Shown here: piece by piece, positions 20,205 through 29,833 of the stretch
How positions within the stretch are numbered: position 1 is the first letter of the stretch
How the letters are laid out: each line of letters opens with the position of its first letter
Source of the DNA: Phytomonas francai
Taxonomy: Eukaryota > Euglenozoa > Kinetoplastea > Trypanosomatida > Trypanosomatidae
DNA length: 64,000 nucleotides
Direction: 5' to 3'
Assembly (NCBI GenBank): GCA_001766655.1
Contig: MJCC01000017.1
Span: 1 to 64,000, forward strand
Made by a program: the position numbers and the translations under genes
Notes under the pieces: generated by a model
Seen by the model: only the letters and a program-made list of their open reading frames with translations
What the model was told of the DNA's origin: nothing
The model's database searches: none

Positions 20205-21617
20205 ATGGAATTGGAAGTGGAGTCACCCTCAAGTATAGTCATCCCAGGACCGGAGCTGCGCGAGAAAGTTGACACTTTCGCTGCACGGCTGAGTACGTTG
20301 GATAAGCGTAAAGCAGATGAGATGATCGCCAAGTTGTTGGCTTCCCCAAAGCGCAATCAGTACCTTTACGTAGATTCTTCCCATATCTTTTATCCTTACT
20401 TTTTGAGCAAGCTAGCGGAGTTTCGTCAGCACCCGGAGCGAGTTCCCGAGAAGAAAGCGGCTTCTGTGGGTGAGGCGAGCGCGGGATCAGGCCCGGATCG
20501 CAGCGCAAAGACCGCTTCCACAGCCGCAACCACTACCATTATTGTGGATGGCATCGTGCGCACGGTTGGGGGTACGCATCCCCAGAACGATCCCAAACGG
20601 GAGGAGGTACTGCGGGAGGCAAAGCTTAGGGCGAAACGCTATCTTGAGGATCCCCTTCCAAATCAGTACTCTCTCAACTTTAAGGGCGGTACGCTGGATA
20701 TTCCAGCCTTGGTAATGGATACCATGTCTTGCACGGCTCAATATGTAGCCAAGTATGGTGAGAGTTTTCTCACTGCGGTTCAGTCCAAACAAAAGCACAA
20801 CCCTGCATTCCGATTTCTAAAGAGTGAGGATGTGCGCCACGAGGGGTTTCTTGCTCTTGTGGAATCGTACAAGCGTATTTTAAAATTTAGCGACGACGAA
20901 ACAGAAACACGACTGGGAAATCTGCAGAAGCGTGAGTATGTACTTCACACTGCGTTGGCCGCAAAGATGGATTACATCCGTGCGGCAGTGGCGCGGCGGA
21001 AGGCCGCGCTGCTGACGGATGAGGAGCTCCAGGCGAAGCTGCAGTGGAGCTTCTTTGAGGTGCTTAAAACCTTTACTTTGAGTGATTTGTTATTAGACGG
21101 CCCCGTCCCCGAACACGCCGTCGCGATGCGTCGTCAGCGGGATGGAAAGACCGAGGGGAAGAAGGAGGAGGAGGAGGAGAAGGAGGAGGAGGAGAGGGGG
21201 GGGGGCGTTCCTGCCGCCGCTGCGAATCGCCCGGGCACTCTCCGCCCTCCTGGTGAGATGCCTGTCTTCACGCCGGTGTACATGAGCTCTGACCTCGTGC
21301 ATTCCGTAGAGGGTGGCAGGGCGCGAACGAGCGTGGATGGGGAGGATCCGACGGCGCCCCCCCCTTCGGCGGGCCATCCCGGCGAGGGGATCGCGGTGGA
21401 GGAGAATTACACGGCGCGCGCGGTCGCCCCTGTGCGTCGTGGGATTGAGTACTTCGTCAATGCCAAGGCCGGGGAGAAGATCCACGTCGAGGACTTGCAA
21501 AAGAGCAAAAATAGGGGGGAGCCAGATGCTGTAAAACGAGGCCGGGAGAGTTATGGCTTGGCCTCAGATGAGGGGATGGCTCGTGAGTTGCAGCGTCGCG
21601 CGCGTGAGCGTCAGTGA
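20205..21617 (+). CDS. SF3A1: splicing factor 3A subunit 1 (SF3A1/PRP21)
   Basis: 470 residues with two SURP (SWAP) modules. The first, about 13-75, starts IPGPELREKVDTFAARL and ends SHIFYPYFLSKLAEFR, parallel to SF3A1 SURP1, with the central helix shortened. The second, about 164-226, has IPALVMDTMSCTAQYVAKYG and KHNPAFRFLKSEDVRHEGF, a clear SURP2. After about 330 the protein is low complexity, with a Lys/Glu run (nt 21160-21200) and Gly/Pro-rich sequence, and it lacks the C-terminal ubiquitin-like domain of the animal protein. It belongs to the U2 snRNP SF3a complex, needed in kinetoplastids mainly for trans-splicing. The 3' third is much more GC-rich than the 5' part. Confidence 0.9.
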   Translation: MELEVESPSSIVIPGPELREKVDTFAARLSTLDKRKADEMIAKLLASPKRNQYLYVDSSHIFYPYFLSKLAEFRQHPERVPEKKAASVGEASAGSGPDRSAKTASTAATTTIIVDGIVRTVGGTHPQNDPKREEVLREAKLRAKRYLEDPLPNQYSLNFKGGTLDIPALVMDTMSCTAQYVAKYGESFLTAVQSKQKHNPAFRFLKSEDVRHEGFLALVESYKRILKFSDDETETRLGNLQKREYVLHTALAAKMDYIRAAVARRKAALLTDEELQAKLQWSFFEVLKTFTLSDLLLDGPVPEHAVAMRRQRDGKTEGKKEEEEEKEEEERGGGVPAAAANRPGTLRPPGEMPVFTPVYMSSDLVHSVEGGRARTSVDGEDPTAPPPSAGHPGEGIAVEENYTARAVAPVRRGIEYFVNAKAGEKIHVEDLQKSKNRGEPDAVKRGRESYGLASDEGMARELQRRARERQ

Positions 21618-21962
21618 AGGACGTTGAGGAGGATGGGATTAAGTGTACCCTTCCAAAGGAAAGGAGGGGTTATAGGATGGAGATGTCATTTTAAAAAGAA
21701 GTGTAAGTGTATGCTTCCATACGACGGTGCGGCGATATGGTATCAGTTATCCTAAAAAGCCTTCTAAGGGAATGACAACATAAACCTTTTAGTCGAATCG
21801 CCACTTTTACAAATGCGACGTTTTTTTACACCCTGTTCCCATTCTTTTTTTTTGTTCGTCAACTTCTCGTATTTTTTCTCTTCAATTTATTCGCAATTAC
21901 GCAAAAGTAAAATTGTAAAATACTTTGCCCTTATTACTATCATTTAATAATCTTATAGTGGG
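21618..21962. other. short spacer before GPN3
   Basis: AT-rich, with long T/C tracts at 21835-21890. No gene. Confidence 0.65.
21842..21907 (+). promoter_or_regulatory. predicted trans-splice acceptor for GPN3
   Basis: Extended T/C-rich sequence is followed by the first AG at 21906-21907, 55 bases before the ATG at 21963. Pattern-based. Confidence 0.4.
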
Positions 21963-22763
21963 ATGGGAAAGTATGCTGTCGTCGTTATAGGCCCCGCGGG
22001 TTCAGGCAAGAGCACACTTTGTGGAGTTCTAGCGGAGCATTACGCTAGCAAAGGTCGTTCAACGCACATCGCTAACGTAGATCCCGCTGCGGAGGAGCTG
22101 TCGTACTCTCCATCCATCGACGTGCGGGATTTAATCTCCCTCGAGGATGCAATGGAGGGGAAGGAGCTAGGCCCGAACGGCGGGCTCGTCTTCTGCATGG
22201 AGTACCTCGTCTCGACGGGTTTGCCGTGGCTGCGTGAGCAACTCGGCGATTATGCGGAGGACTTTGTGATATTCGATATGCCAGGACAGGTTGAGGTGTC
22301 GTCGACCCACCCTGCGGTACCGGCGTTCGTCAGCTTTCTTCATCAGGAGGGCTACCACACTGTGGTGCTCTACCTTCTAGATGCCCTGGCGACCACAGTA
22401 GACGGCGGCAAATTCATCTCAGGCTGTCTTTTCTCGCTTTCCAGTATGGTGTGCTTTGAGTGCCCTTTTATTAACGTGCTCACAAAGTGCGACCTACTTG
22501 ATCAGGCGTTTCGGGACGAAGTGCTCGAGCATTTTTGCATGTGTGATTTCGACCACTTGGATCTCTCGCGACTCCCACTGCAGTGGCGGAAGATGGTGCG
22601 GCAGCTCAGCTCCATTATTGATGACTACAATTTAGTCACCTTTAAGCCCATGGACATTCAAGAAAACATCTACGTCAGTAACTTTTGTGCGTTTCTAGAC
22701 GAGGCGCTGCAGGTCGTTGACGAGGCGGATGTGAGGGACTTCGACATAGATGCGGAGTCGTGA
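21963..22763 (+). CDS. GPN3: GPN-loop GTPase 3
   Basis: 266 residues. The P-loop GPAGSGKS is at 10-17, NVDPAAE at 38-44, the defining Gly-Pro-Asn loop at 70-72 inside ELGPNGGLVFCMEY, the G3 motif DMPGQVE at 105-111 and the G4 motif TKCD at 174-177. KFISGCLFSLSSMV (about 150) is also characteristic of GPN2/GPN3. Similarity at the start and around the GPN loop favours GPN3 over GPN1 (no long C-terminal tail) and GPN2. GPN3 works as a dimer with GPN1 in cytoplasmic assembly and nuclear import of RNA polymerase II. RPB10, an RNA polymerase subunit, lies 24 kb downstream, probably by chance. Confidence 0.95.
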   Translation: MGKYAVVVIGPAGSGKSTLCGVLAEHYASKGRSTHIANVDPAAEELSYSPSIDVRDLISLEDAMEGKELGPNGGLVFCMEYLVSTGLPWLREQLGDYAEDFVIFDMPGQVEVSSTHPAVPAFVSFLHQEGYHTVVLYLLDALATTVDGGKFISGCLFSLSSMVCFECPFINVLTKCDLLDQAFRDEVLEHFCMCDFDHLDLSRLPLQWRKMVRQLSSIIDDYNLVTFKPMDIQENIYVSNFCAFLDEALQVVDEADVRDFDIDAES

Positions 22764-23169
22764 GGTGTGGTACTGCGGTGAGCCACGGCGTATGGGAGAA
22801 GTGGAGAGGGTGACAGGGTGAAAGTGCTCTGTAGTGTGTGACCCGTTTTCGTTCTGAATATCTCTGGGTTTCTTCGAGAATGGGTGAACATTTTTTGGTT
22901 TCCTTTTTGTTAATTAATGGGGAGATGTTGAGACACTTTTCTGTGTGTTTTTGACTTAAAGATTCCCGAAATACGTCCTTTTGCTTTTCTCAATATGGGT
23001 GTGTCTTGGGGGAGGAGGGGGAAGGAAACTATAAAGGGTACTTATATTAAATCATTGGACTAGTTCGACAGTGTTTTTTTAAATCCTTGATCGCACACCT
23101 TTTTCTCTCCCCCCCCCCCTCCCTCGCCAAGACCTGTATTTCTTCATTACGAGTCTTTGCTTTATTCAA
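22764..23169. other. spacer with C-run
   Basis: Mostly 3' UTR-like sequence followed by a strong pyrimidine tract with a C run at about 23109-23119. No gene. Confidence 0.65.
23099..23131 (+). promoter_or_regulatory. predicted trans-splice acceptor for the gene at 23170
   Basis: A dense T/C tract including a run of about 11 C is followed by AG at 23130-23131, giving a 38-base 5' UTR. One of the clearest acceptor patterns in the window. Confidence 0.5.
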
Positions 23170-23910
23170 ATGTATCGTTTCTCTCCATGCGCGAGGGGTT
23201 TTTACCGCCTCAGTGGCCTCCTCCACGACAGGGTCCGCGAGCTTCGGATGGAGGTGTCGCAGAAAAGGTCCGCGGGCGCGTCGCCTTTGCGGATCCTCGA
23301 GCTCGAAAGCCAGCTCGTCGTCGAGCTCGGCCGCAGCGCTCGCCCGGAGGAGCGCGCGGAGGCCTTGCGGAGCGCGGAGGGGGTTTGGACCCGGCTTGAG
23401 GACCCCCGCACCCCGCTCGCGGCGCCCTCGCGGACGGCGATGCGCGTGGCGCTCTGCACAGCCATGCGGCGCTGCGCCCTGCAGACGAGGCGCCGGGAGG
23501 CTGCGGAGGTGTGGACGGAACGCTTCGCGCGGCGTGCGGCGCGGCTTCGGCCGCAGGATTTCATCCAAGACGAGGAGGAGATGCGGGGATGGGAGAGGGC
23601 GGCGGCACGGCCTTCTCCTACCCCTGCCTCTGCTTCTACCCCTTCGTTTTCCCCTATGACCTCGCATCTACAGGCCCATTTCGGAACCAGTCTCACCGAG
23701 GAGGATGTCGAGGAGAGTGCCAGAGCGGGGGATGCCGGGGACGCGCAAGGAGAGGGTAAGGGCGGCGCGGAAGGGGAGAACCGTGGCCGCCAGCCCCGCA
23801 AAGAACTTTCTCCAATGCAGAAATACCGTCAAGATATGCTCTTGGACCATCCTATGATTGGTATCGTGTTTAAAGGGCGCCCGGGGCCCGGACCACGCTA
23901 CACGGGATGA
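23170..23910 (+). CDS. hypothetical Arg-rich protein, possibly mitochondrial
   Basis: 246 residues. This frame is preferred over two overlapping open frames because its third codon positions are strongly GC-rich and a strong acceptor precedes its ATG by 38 bases. The N-terminus (MYRFSPCARGFYRLSGLLHDRVREL) is basic and lacks acids for 20 residues, compatible with a mitochondrial presequence. Residues 25-140 are helical and rich in Arg, Ala and Glu. A disordered, Gly/Glu-rich linker follows. The last 40 residues are conserved-looking (LSPMQKYRQDMLLDHPMIGIVFKG). I do not recognise it; a mitochondrial ribosome or RNA-processing accessory protein would fit its look but is not shown. Confidence 0.7.
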   Translation: MYRFSPCARGFYRLSGLLHDRVRELRMEVSQKRSAGASPLRILELESQLVVELGRSARPEERAEALRSAEGVWTRLEDPRTPLAAPSRTAMRVALCTAMRRCALQTRRREAAEVWTERFARRAARLRPQDFIQDEEEMRGWERAAARPSPTPASASTPSFSPMTSHLQAHFGTSLTEEDVEESARAGDAGDAQGEGKGGAEGENRGRQPRKELSPMQKYRQDMLLDHPMIGIVFKGRPGPGPRYTG

Positions 23911-24365
23911 GCTTTTTGCAGAGATGTGGGGATGGGGAGCAAAAAACGAAAAGGCCGTATGGGAGTGATGAGTTTGTTGTCAGTGACATTTGGTTTTGGT
24001 ACATGGATTGGGTAGATAGTAGGGTTAGTAGCATTCCCTATTTACATTGTCAATTAGTTAAAATTTTTCGGGTGTGGTTGCTTTGCTAGAGATTTTTTTT
24101 TTCGGAGGGGGGGGGGGATTCGTACATGGTGAGTAGTACAGCTTTAATATTACATTTTTATTTCTTTACTTTTATTGTATTCAACGACGTTTATATGCAA
24201 CGTGGAGTATATTTCCTAACTAGTCATTTCTGTCAACACAATCTAGAGAAAAGAAGAAAAACACATCTTAAGTGTGGTTGCTGTACGACTTTTTGAGTGC
24301 TGTATCATTTTTTTTTGTCGGCAATAAATTGATCGTACTTGAGAAGTGCTGCGGCAGGGGAGGAA
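23911..24365. other. spacer with G-run
   Basis: Contains a G run of 11 at about 24107-24117, AT-rich sequence, and a T-rich tract at about 24308-24317 before the TAP42 start. A nine-base TAGGGTTAG word near 24022 is isolated and not a telomeric array. No gene. Confidence 0.6.
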
Positions 24366-25793
24366 ATGAGTGTTACAGTGCTATCGATGGACCCGGACAG
24401 CATGACTGTCAAGGGGTACTTCGACTACTTGAGTCATCAATACGATGCTGAGGTTCTTAATGGCAGGTACGAGGGTGCGAACATAGCCCACCAAAAGTTT
24501 CTTTGCAATCTTATTGCGCAGTTTGAAGAGTTATGGAGGAGAATAGGAGCGGTCGGCGCCTTTTCCATGAACGATAATTTAGATGACTACACCACCACTG
24601 CGTTAGAATTCTTGTGGGTGCCGTACATCCTTGCTGACCTTTATCAGCATTTCCAGGAGTCCCCAAATAGACCGTCCGAATCGGGCGGCATGCATCTGCC
24701 TTTGTCATCTTCGACATCCATAGCAACACCACAGGTAAGTCCGGCGGGCATGGGAGCTGAGCCAAATCCTCTTCCCGATACTGCAAATCGCAACAGTACA
24801 GCTAGCAGCGAGGACGGAAGTCGTTCTGATGGCAAAGGCACAGGTGAAAAAGCGGCCCATGCGATTTTGGTCGAGATAAGTCAGGCAAATCTGCGCTCTC
24901 TCTCCCGGCAAGAAGCCCTTGCACGCTCTCATGCATGGTTCAATGTTCTTTTTGAGTGGTTGCAAAACACAGGTCTGATGGGAGAGCGTGAGATCGAGAC
25001 ATTCTCAAAGTATCACCCAGATCAGCGCACCCTGCGCATCCAGCTCTCCCGCACCTGCACTGAACTCAAACAAAAGCTCAGGGAGTGTGAGGCTAAGGTG
25101 CAGTACCAGCGCGCGAAGCGCCGCCGCATGCGCGAGCTGATGGAGGAGAACGGAGAGGCTGTTGAGGAGGCGGGGGGCGAGGAGGAGGAGTTGCTTCGGG
25201 AGCGTGCGCTTGCGCGGTTGCGCTGGTCTGGCTACGACGCGTGCCACCAATTGCAGCTTTCGTCGCGCGAGCTGGCGATGCTGGAGTCGATCCGGGTGGA
25301 GCAGCGGGCTACTATCTCCCAGGAGTACCAGAGGACCCTTGAGGCCGTGCGCCGTGGGGAGATTTCGCTTGGCCGACATACCTATACGATCCTACCGGGT
25401 GGTATGATGATGATGGGGAGTTTGCGTAATCCAAAACCCATTGATTTAGCGCTTCAGCCACAGGGAGGGGCGTCGATGGGTGGAGTGATCAACAGCCAGG
25501 CCATGAATGCGAGGTCGGGTGCGCAGGTATTCCGTCAGCAAGTGCGCAATGAGCTGATGGTGGATCGTAACCCAACCACTATGACGCTGGAGGAATTCGC
25601 GCAGAAGGAGATGGCGGAGGTGCAGCGGCAGATGTCGGAGGCGCTCGCGGCGCGGGCGGAGGCAGAGGAGGAGGAAAAGCGTCTCGGGCCGGAGGGTGTT
25701 GAGGAGCGGCAGCGGAAGAAAGACAGCACCTGGGAGAATTGGAAGGATGAGCATCCAGCATACGGAATCAGCAAGAAGGGAAATTATGCATAG
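24366..25793 (+). CDS. TAP42: TAP42/IGBP1 (alpha4)-like PP2A regulator
   Basis: 475 residues from the ATG at 24366; an in-frame TTG 27 bases upstream is less likely. The N-terminal two-thirds is the helical TAP42 repeat domain, interrupted by a disordered Ser/Thr/Gly insert at about 98-165. The long helix SRTCTELKQKLRECEAKVQYQRAKRRR and the arginine-rich segment after it are the region that binds the phosphatase. The C-terminus has MTLEEFAQKEMAEVQRQ and TWENWKDEHPAYG, matching the family's closing motif (DWDDWKDTHPRG in animals). TAP42 chaperones and stores catalytic subunits of PP2A, PP4 and PP6. A PP2A catalytic subunit and a PP4 subunit are encoded downstream in this window. Confidence 0.92.
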   Translation: MSVTVLSMDPDSMTVKGYFDYLSHQYDAEVLNGRYEGANIAHQKFLCNLIAQFEELWRRIGAVGAFSMNDNLDDYTTTALEFLWVPYILADLYQHFQESPNRPSESGGMHLPLSSSTSIATPQVSPAGMGAEPNPLPDTANRNSTASSEDGSRSDGKGTGEKAAHAILVEISQANLRSLSRQEALARSHAWFNVLFEWLQNTGLMGEREIETFSKYHPDQRTLRIQLSRTCTELKQKLRECEAKVQYQRAKRRRMRELMEENGEAVEEAGGEEEELLRERALARLRWSGYDACHQLQLSSRELAMLESIRVEQRATISQEYQRTLEAVRRGEISLGRHTYTILPGGMMMMGSLRNPKPIDLALQPQGGASMGGVINSQAMNARSGAQVFRQQVRNELMVDRNPTTMTLEEFAQKEMAEVQRQMSEALAARAEAEEEEKRLGPEGVEERQRKKDSTWENWKDEHPAYGISKKGNYA

Positions 25794-26587
25794 GTGCAGA
25801 CTTAGAGGATGAGGAAGGGGAATATTTAAACAAGTAGTCTGAGCATTTGCGCGAAATATTATTATTTTCTATGGAAACGACCTGTTCCTGTATTTTGTTT
25901 TTCACATTTTTTCTATATTTATTTCATCCTAGTGATGCTTGCGGCCTATTTTCTGAAATACTTTATCATTTCGTTCATACTTTTTTTATATAAATTTTTA
26001 GATATAAATTAGAGTTGAAAAGTACCTCAGTTCTTTCCGCTTCATTACTGGAGGAAAATGACGACTCGAGGCGTGTCTTTCCACGTTTTTGTGACTGTGG
26101 CTTTGTACTATGGTGCATGAGCAAACCACATGCCAAGATGAGCCTAAATTACACTCTTTCTTTCTTTCATTCCCTTCTCCCTCCCCCCCTTCCTTGGTAT
26201 ATGTTTTTTTTACCATTGCGAAAGAGCACCGAAGGGTGCTTTAAGGACGAAAGTTTATGGTCATTTCCCTTGAACATAGTTAGTGTGCATCAAATTTTAT
26301 TAGTTACATAGAAAAGAGATTATATATCTACAGTCATAGAGCGAGGGAAGCATACCTTACATATAGAACTAACTAAATAAGTAAATAAATAAAAATATAG
26401 CATACCATTTTTTAAAGCTGTTGTTACAAGTAAGATTCCAATCAGAAACACTTAAAGGAACAGATAGATTCTTTATTCCTGGTTTCCAAGAGGTTGCGTA
26501 ATCGACACTCTTATATGAGTTTTCTAGCATTTTTATGCTCATTACCTACATTATCATATTCAATACACAGCTAAATAGAAAAAATTT
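25794..26587. other. 800-base AT-rich spacer
   Basis: Nothing beyond T/C tracts (about 26150-26210) and short accidental open frames, such as 98 codons at 26015-26311 starting from a non-ATG codon. No gene. Confidence 0.65.
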
Positions 26588-29422
26588 ATGCGAAGAAGTC
26601 TCCTAACGCATGCACTCCCTTTTCAGAACAGACGGTATAAAAAGCAGAGTGCCTACCGACCTTCCTGGCTTTCTCCAGGTTTAACCTCTCATCAACTTCT
26701 AGATGCTGGCGTCGCCGCGCGTCAGAGTGCGAGCCGGAAAAACATCAAGAAAGCGCAACGCCCGTTTGAGAATTACTTTCGCTCGGAGTTTCGCTGCTCC
26801 TATGCAACGGCAGCCGCTGTGGGTCGTAATGGGCGGCTCTCCGCGTACGCCGCGGTGCGGCTGATGACCGATCCGAAGGCCTTCTGGGGGACGCCTTGGG
26901 GGCGGCAAAACGGCCGTGGTCTCACGCGCACCCGCCACAAACGTCAGGATGCGCTTGAGCGCCCAGATTCGAACTTTGGTGAGGATGAATTCGATACCGT
27001 TATAGCGCGTCTTTTGGAGTTACGCTTTGCGTGGGATCGGGAGGATGAAGTGTTTGTGGCGCACTGGATACCGCGCAGCATGTTTTGTCTTTGCGAGCAT
27101 TCGCTTCCCTACGCCGATATAGATCAGCACTCATATAGCCGAGTCCATGGTGCCCCTGATTCTCATTGCACGAGTGGGCAAGAGGAGGAAATCCTTACGA
27201 TAGATGGTACGCCAATTATCTTGCGCAGTCCTACAGGGTCGCTCAGGCGACCCGGGAGTAAATATATAAATAAAATAGATAGCAATAAAGTGGAAGCTAG
27301 CGAAACGAAATGGAGCCATACTGGTGTTAATGCGATCCCATCTTTCATAGCAGACATCATACGTGGACCATTTCTCTCAAGTCCACACAATACAGAGCTG
27401 ACTTTGCGGTGGAAGGCTGCGAATCGCCGTTCGGAAAGCGTATCAGAAGTTCTCCAGCTACATCAGCGGATTAGTGCGGCGTTAGTGGTGGGCCTTCCAC
27501 CGCGCTCAGCTCTTCTATTGCTCTTCGCGATAGCGACGGTCGAGATCGAAACGCCAGCACTTGAGGTCTCGATTGGGATCGCGATGGGTGAGAACTATCA
27601 TGGGTACGAGAGGACTGAGTGTCTAGAAATGCTGCGCTGTCTGCGGCGCCTGGCTTTCGTGCATGGTCTCCCAACCATCACACCACCTAGATCTTTTCCG
27701 CTGCCATCTTCCTATCCAGAGGATGCACTTCATAGGGTTCCTTATCTGTACGGTGATGCATCCCTTACGGAGGGCCTTTTCGGGAGGTTCATCGCTGACA
27801 CAGCGCCGTTTTTAGCCACTAAGGTATGGGCTCGGCTTCCAGAGCATAGTGAGCGACTTCTCCGGCGTCGCCTTTACCTTGATTGGATAGATCTACTTTA
27901 TCTTTCCGTAGAGGTGAACGGCAACCGGTTACCGAGGAGACTGCCTAACCCGGCCAGCGCTGCGGCCTACGCCTCGAAGTACCTTTTCCTTCACTACACG
28001 CTGCAGATAGATGAGCCCACTATGGCAAACCTGGTATCAAGTATGCGGGATGGATCTCAGCCGCATCACGTTCATCTGTCTTCAGAGTCAAGCAAAACTA
28101 ACGGGGAAGACATTTATTCTGAAACTGTTAAGGGGATGAGTCCTACCGCAACCGTAGAGGCTGATTCCCTCCTTCGCGCCAGCGCTACCTGTGATGGAGG
28201 CAATAGCGAAGAGAGACTATTTAGGAGGCTTGGTGAGGATGATGAAAAGAGTCTAATCCTATGGATGAGTGCCTCTTTTCTTGTTCGTCTGGTTAGCGAA
28301 GCTCTTGGGGATGTTCTGAATCATGTTGGTACTTATCTGCAGCAGTGTGCACTGCTTCTGACTGGCGAAACACTCAGAGAGGCCGCTGGCCCTGCTAGCT
28401 CTCGGGTCTCGCTGCCCTCAAAAGCTCTCCCTGTTGAAAGTGGCACTGGATCCAATAGCCCCGTAGTTGCTCACCAAAGGATGATAAGGGGATTTGGCAT
28501 TATCAGCGATCACTTGGAAGCATATTTGGATCGTCTCATGTTGTATCGCCCACGAGTTTCAGGTGAGGCGACGCACCTCCTTGGCAGGCGGCGACTCAAA
28601 AGGGTTCGCGTGCGGCTATTGCCGTATGAATCGTTTCCAGAGCTTGCGCACAGCCTACCGCCGCCATTCAGAAAAGTTATGCAGCAGGCAGGACTTGCAG
28701 ACCGATCGCAAAGGCCTCAGCATCGATCCTTCGAACCCCAACCTCAGCCTTCAACTCACCAGGAGCCTCACACTTCGAACGTGAGGAATGATGCCCAGAG
28801 GGCGCCGTCCACGCTGGCTTCGCATATCGCGCAGTCTTCATTAGCCTCAAGCCACGTGGAGAGGGCCTCGGATGCGCTTAGGTGGTCTACTATGGTCCTG
28901 CATCATTGCCTTGGTATGGTGGATGGCCTGCCCCCGCTTGGTCTGAACCCGCCTGCGTCGTGTTCTGCCTCTGAGAGGCGGCGGGCGCATTGTAAAAGGT
29001 TTGCCCAAAGCAAAATCCAGTTTTTGATGGATGAATTGTTTTTTGATATTCCATGGGAAGAAATGGAGGCAAACATAGAGCCACTGCTTGCGTGCAAGCG
29101 GGAGGGTGGCAGTTCGGATCCAAGCATTGACCAGGTGCCATCTTTTCTAACAGTATTTTCCAATGAGAACAGTGGGGAAGATTTTCAGAAGGAATTCCAA
29201 GAGGAAACTGATGAACAGAGGGGCCAAGTATTATTGAATGATTTACAAATGCGTGTAGACGAGTTCCAGCTCTCTGTTGCCGACCTTCTCGAGGCCTATG
29301 AGGGGTTCTTTAGACAAGAAAAAGAGTGTGGGGGGGTCACCAGTGTCCATAAAATATGCTCTGAGGAAGGAGGCCGAGTGCATCCCGATACAAGGAGACA
29401 CTTGGAGACGCAGATACCGTGA
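26588..29422 (+). CDS. large hypothetical protein (944 residues), probably mitochondrial
   Basis: The N-terminal 140 residues are very basic, with MRRSLLTHALPFQNRRYKKQ at the start and few acids, compatible with a mitochondrial presequence. A WGTPWGRQNGRG segment follows near 100-111. The rest alternates helical regions (for example around 295-330, 385-480 and 555-610) with Ser/Pro/His-rich linkers (about 690-770). The last 150 residues are acidic and helical. No motif of a known enzyme is visible. Size, basic N-terminus and lack of recognisable domains resemble the many kinetoplastid-specific mitoribosome-assembly and RNA-editing accessory proteins, but that is only a resemblance. GC content is moderate, like its neighbours. 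Confidence 0.8.
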   Translation: MRRSLLTHALPFQNRRYKKQSAYRPSWLSPGLTSHQLLDAGVAARQSASRKNIKKAQRPFENYFRSEFRCSYATAAAVGRNGRLSAYAAVRLMTDPKAFWGTPWGRQNGRGLTRTRHKRQDALERPDSNFGEDEFDTVIARLLELRFAWDREDEVFVAHWIPRSMFCLCEHSLPYADIDQHSYSRVHGAPDSHCTSGQEEEILTIDGTPIILRSPTGSLRRPGSKYINKIDSNKVEASETKWSHTGVNAIPSFIADIIRGPFLSSPHNTELTLRWKAANRRSESVSEVLQLHQRISAALVVGLPPRSALLLLFAIATVEIETPALEVSIGIAMGENYHGYERTECLEMLRCLRRLAFVHGLPTITPPRSFPLPSSYPEDALHRVPYLYGDASLTEGLFGRFIADTAPFLATKVWARLPEHSERLLRRRLYLDWIDLLYLSVEVNGNRLPRRLPNPASAAAYASKYLFLHYTLQIDEPTMANLVSSMRDGSQPHHVHLSSESSKTNGEDIYSETVKGMSPTATVEADSLLRASATCDGGNSEERLFRRLGEDDEKSLILWMSASFLVRLVSEALGDVLNHVGTYLQQCALLLTGETLREAAGPASSRVSLPSKALPVESGTGSNSPVVAHQRMIRGFGIISDHLEAYLDRLMLYRPRVSGEATHLLGRRRLKRVRVRLLPYESFPELAHSLPPPFRKVMQQAGLADRSQRPQHRSFEPQPQPSTHQEPHTSNVRNDAQRAPSTLASHIAQSSLASSHVERASDALRWSTMVLHHCLGMVDGLPPLGLNPPASCSASERRRAHCKRFAQSKIQFLMDELFFDIPWEEMEANIEPLLACKREGGSSDPSIDQVPSFLTVFSNENSGEDFQKEFQEETDEQRGQVLLNDLQMRVDEFQLSVADLLEAYEGFFRQEKECGGVTSVHKICSEEGGRVHPDTRRHLETQIP

Positions 29423-29833
29423 TATACTTTATAATTGTCCCTTAATCGCTTGCTGCAGGATTGGTATGCAGTGAATACACTAACATTCTTTTTTTTTCGA
29501 TAGATGAGATTAGTTGCTTGTTTAGTCTGTGGTTTATTCATGTATTATTATGCTTAATAATCAAAATGAATACCAGATTCTATACGCTGCATGTAGTTGA
29601 TATTGTTTTTATAGTAAAAGATGGTTCCCTTCTATGAATCTATCATGCCATATTCTTCAAATGCGTATCCCAGTAAGGGACACTGATGTTTCTATGATTA
29701 TTGTAATGGTTTCTTGTGAAGTAATTTATTTTTTCTTAAATTTCGTTTGCCATCTTTTTGATTCATTTAAAGCAGCACCAACACTGGCAACAAGGACTCG
29801 TTAGTGTGAGCTGATTTCATTTTGGATACCGAG
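29423..29833. other. spacer before the giant ASH protein
   Basis: AT-rich, with a T-rich tract and AG at 29771-29772 as a likely acceptor. No gene. Confidence 0.65.

Noticed and set aside
24015..24030. TAGGGTTAG telomere-like word
   Set aside because: Single nine-base occurrence, not an array, and no telomerase-template context.
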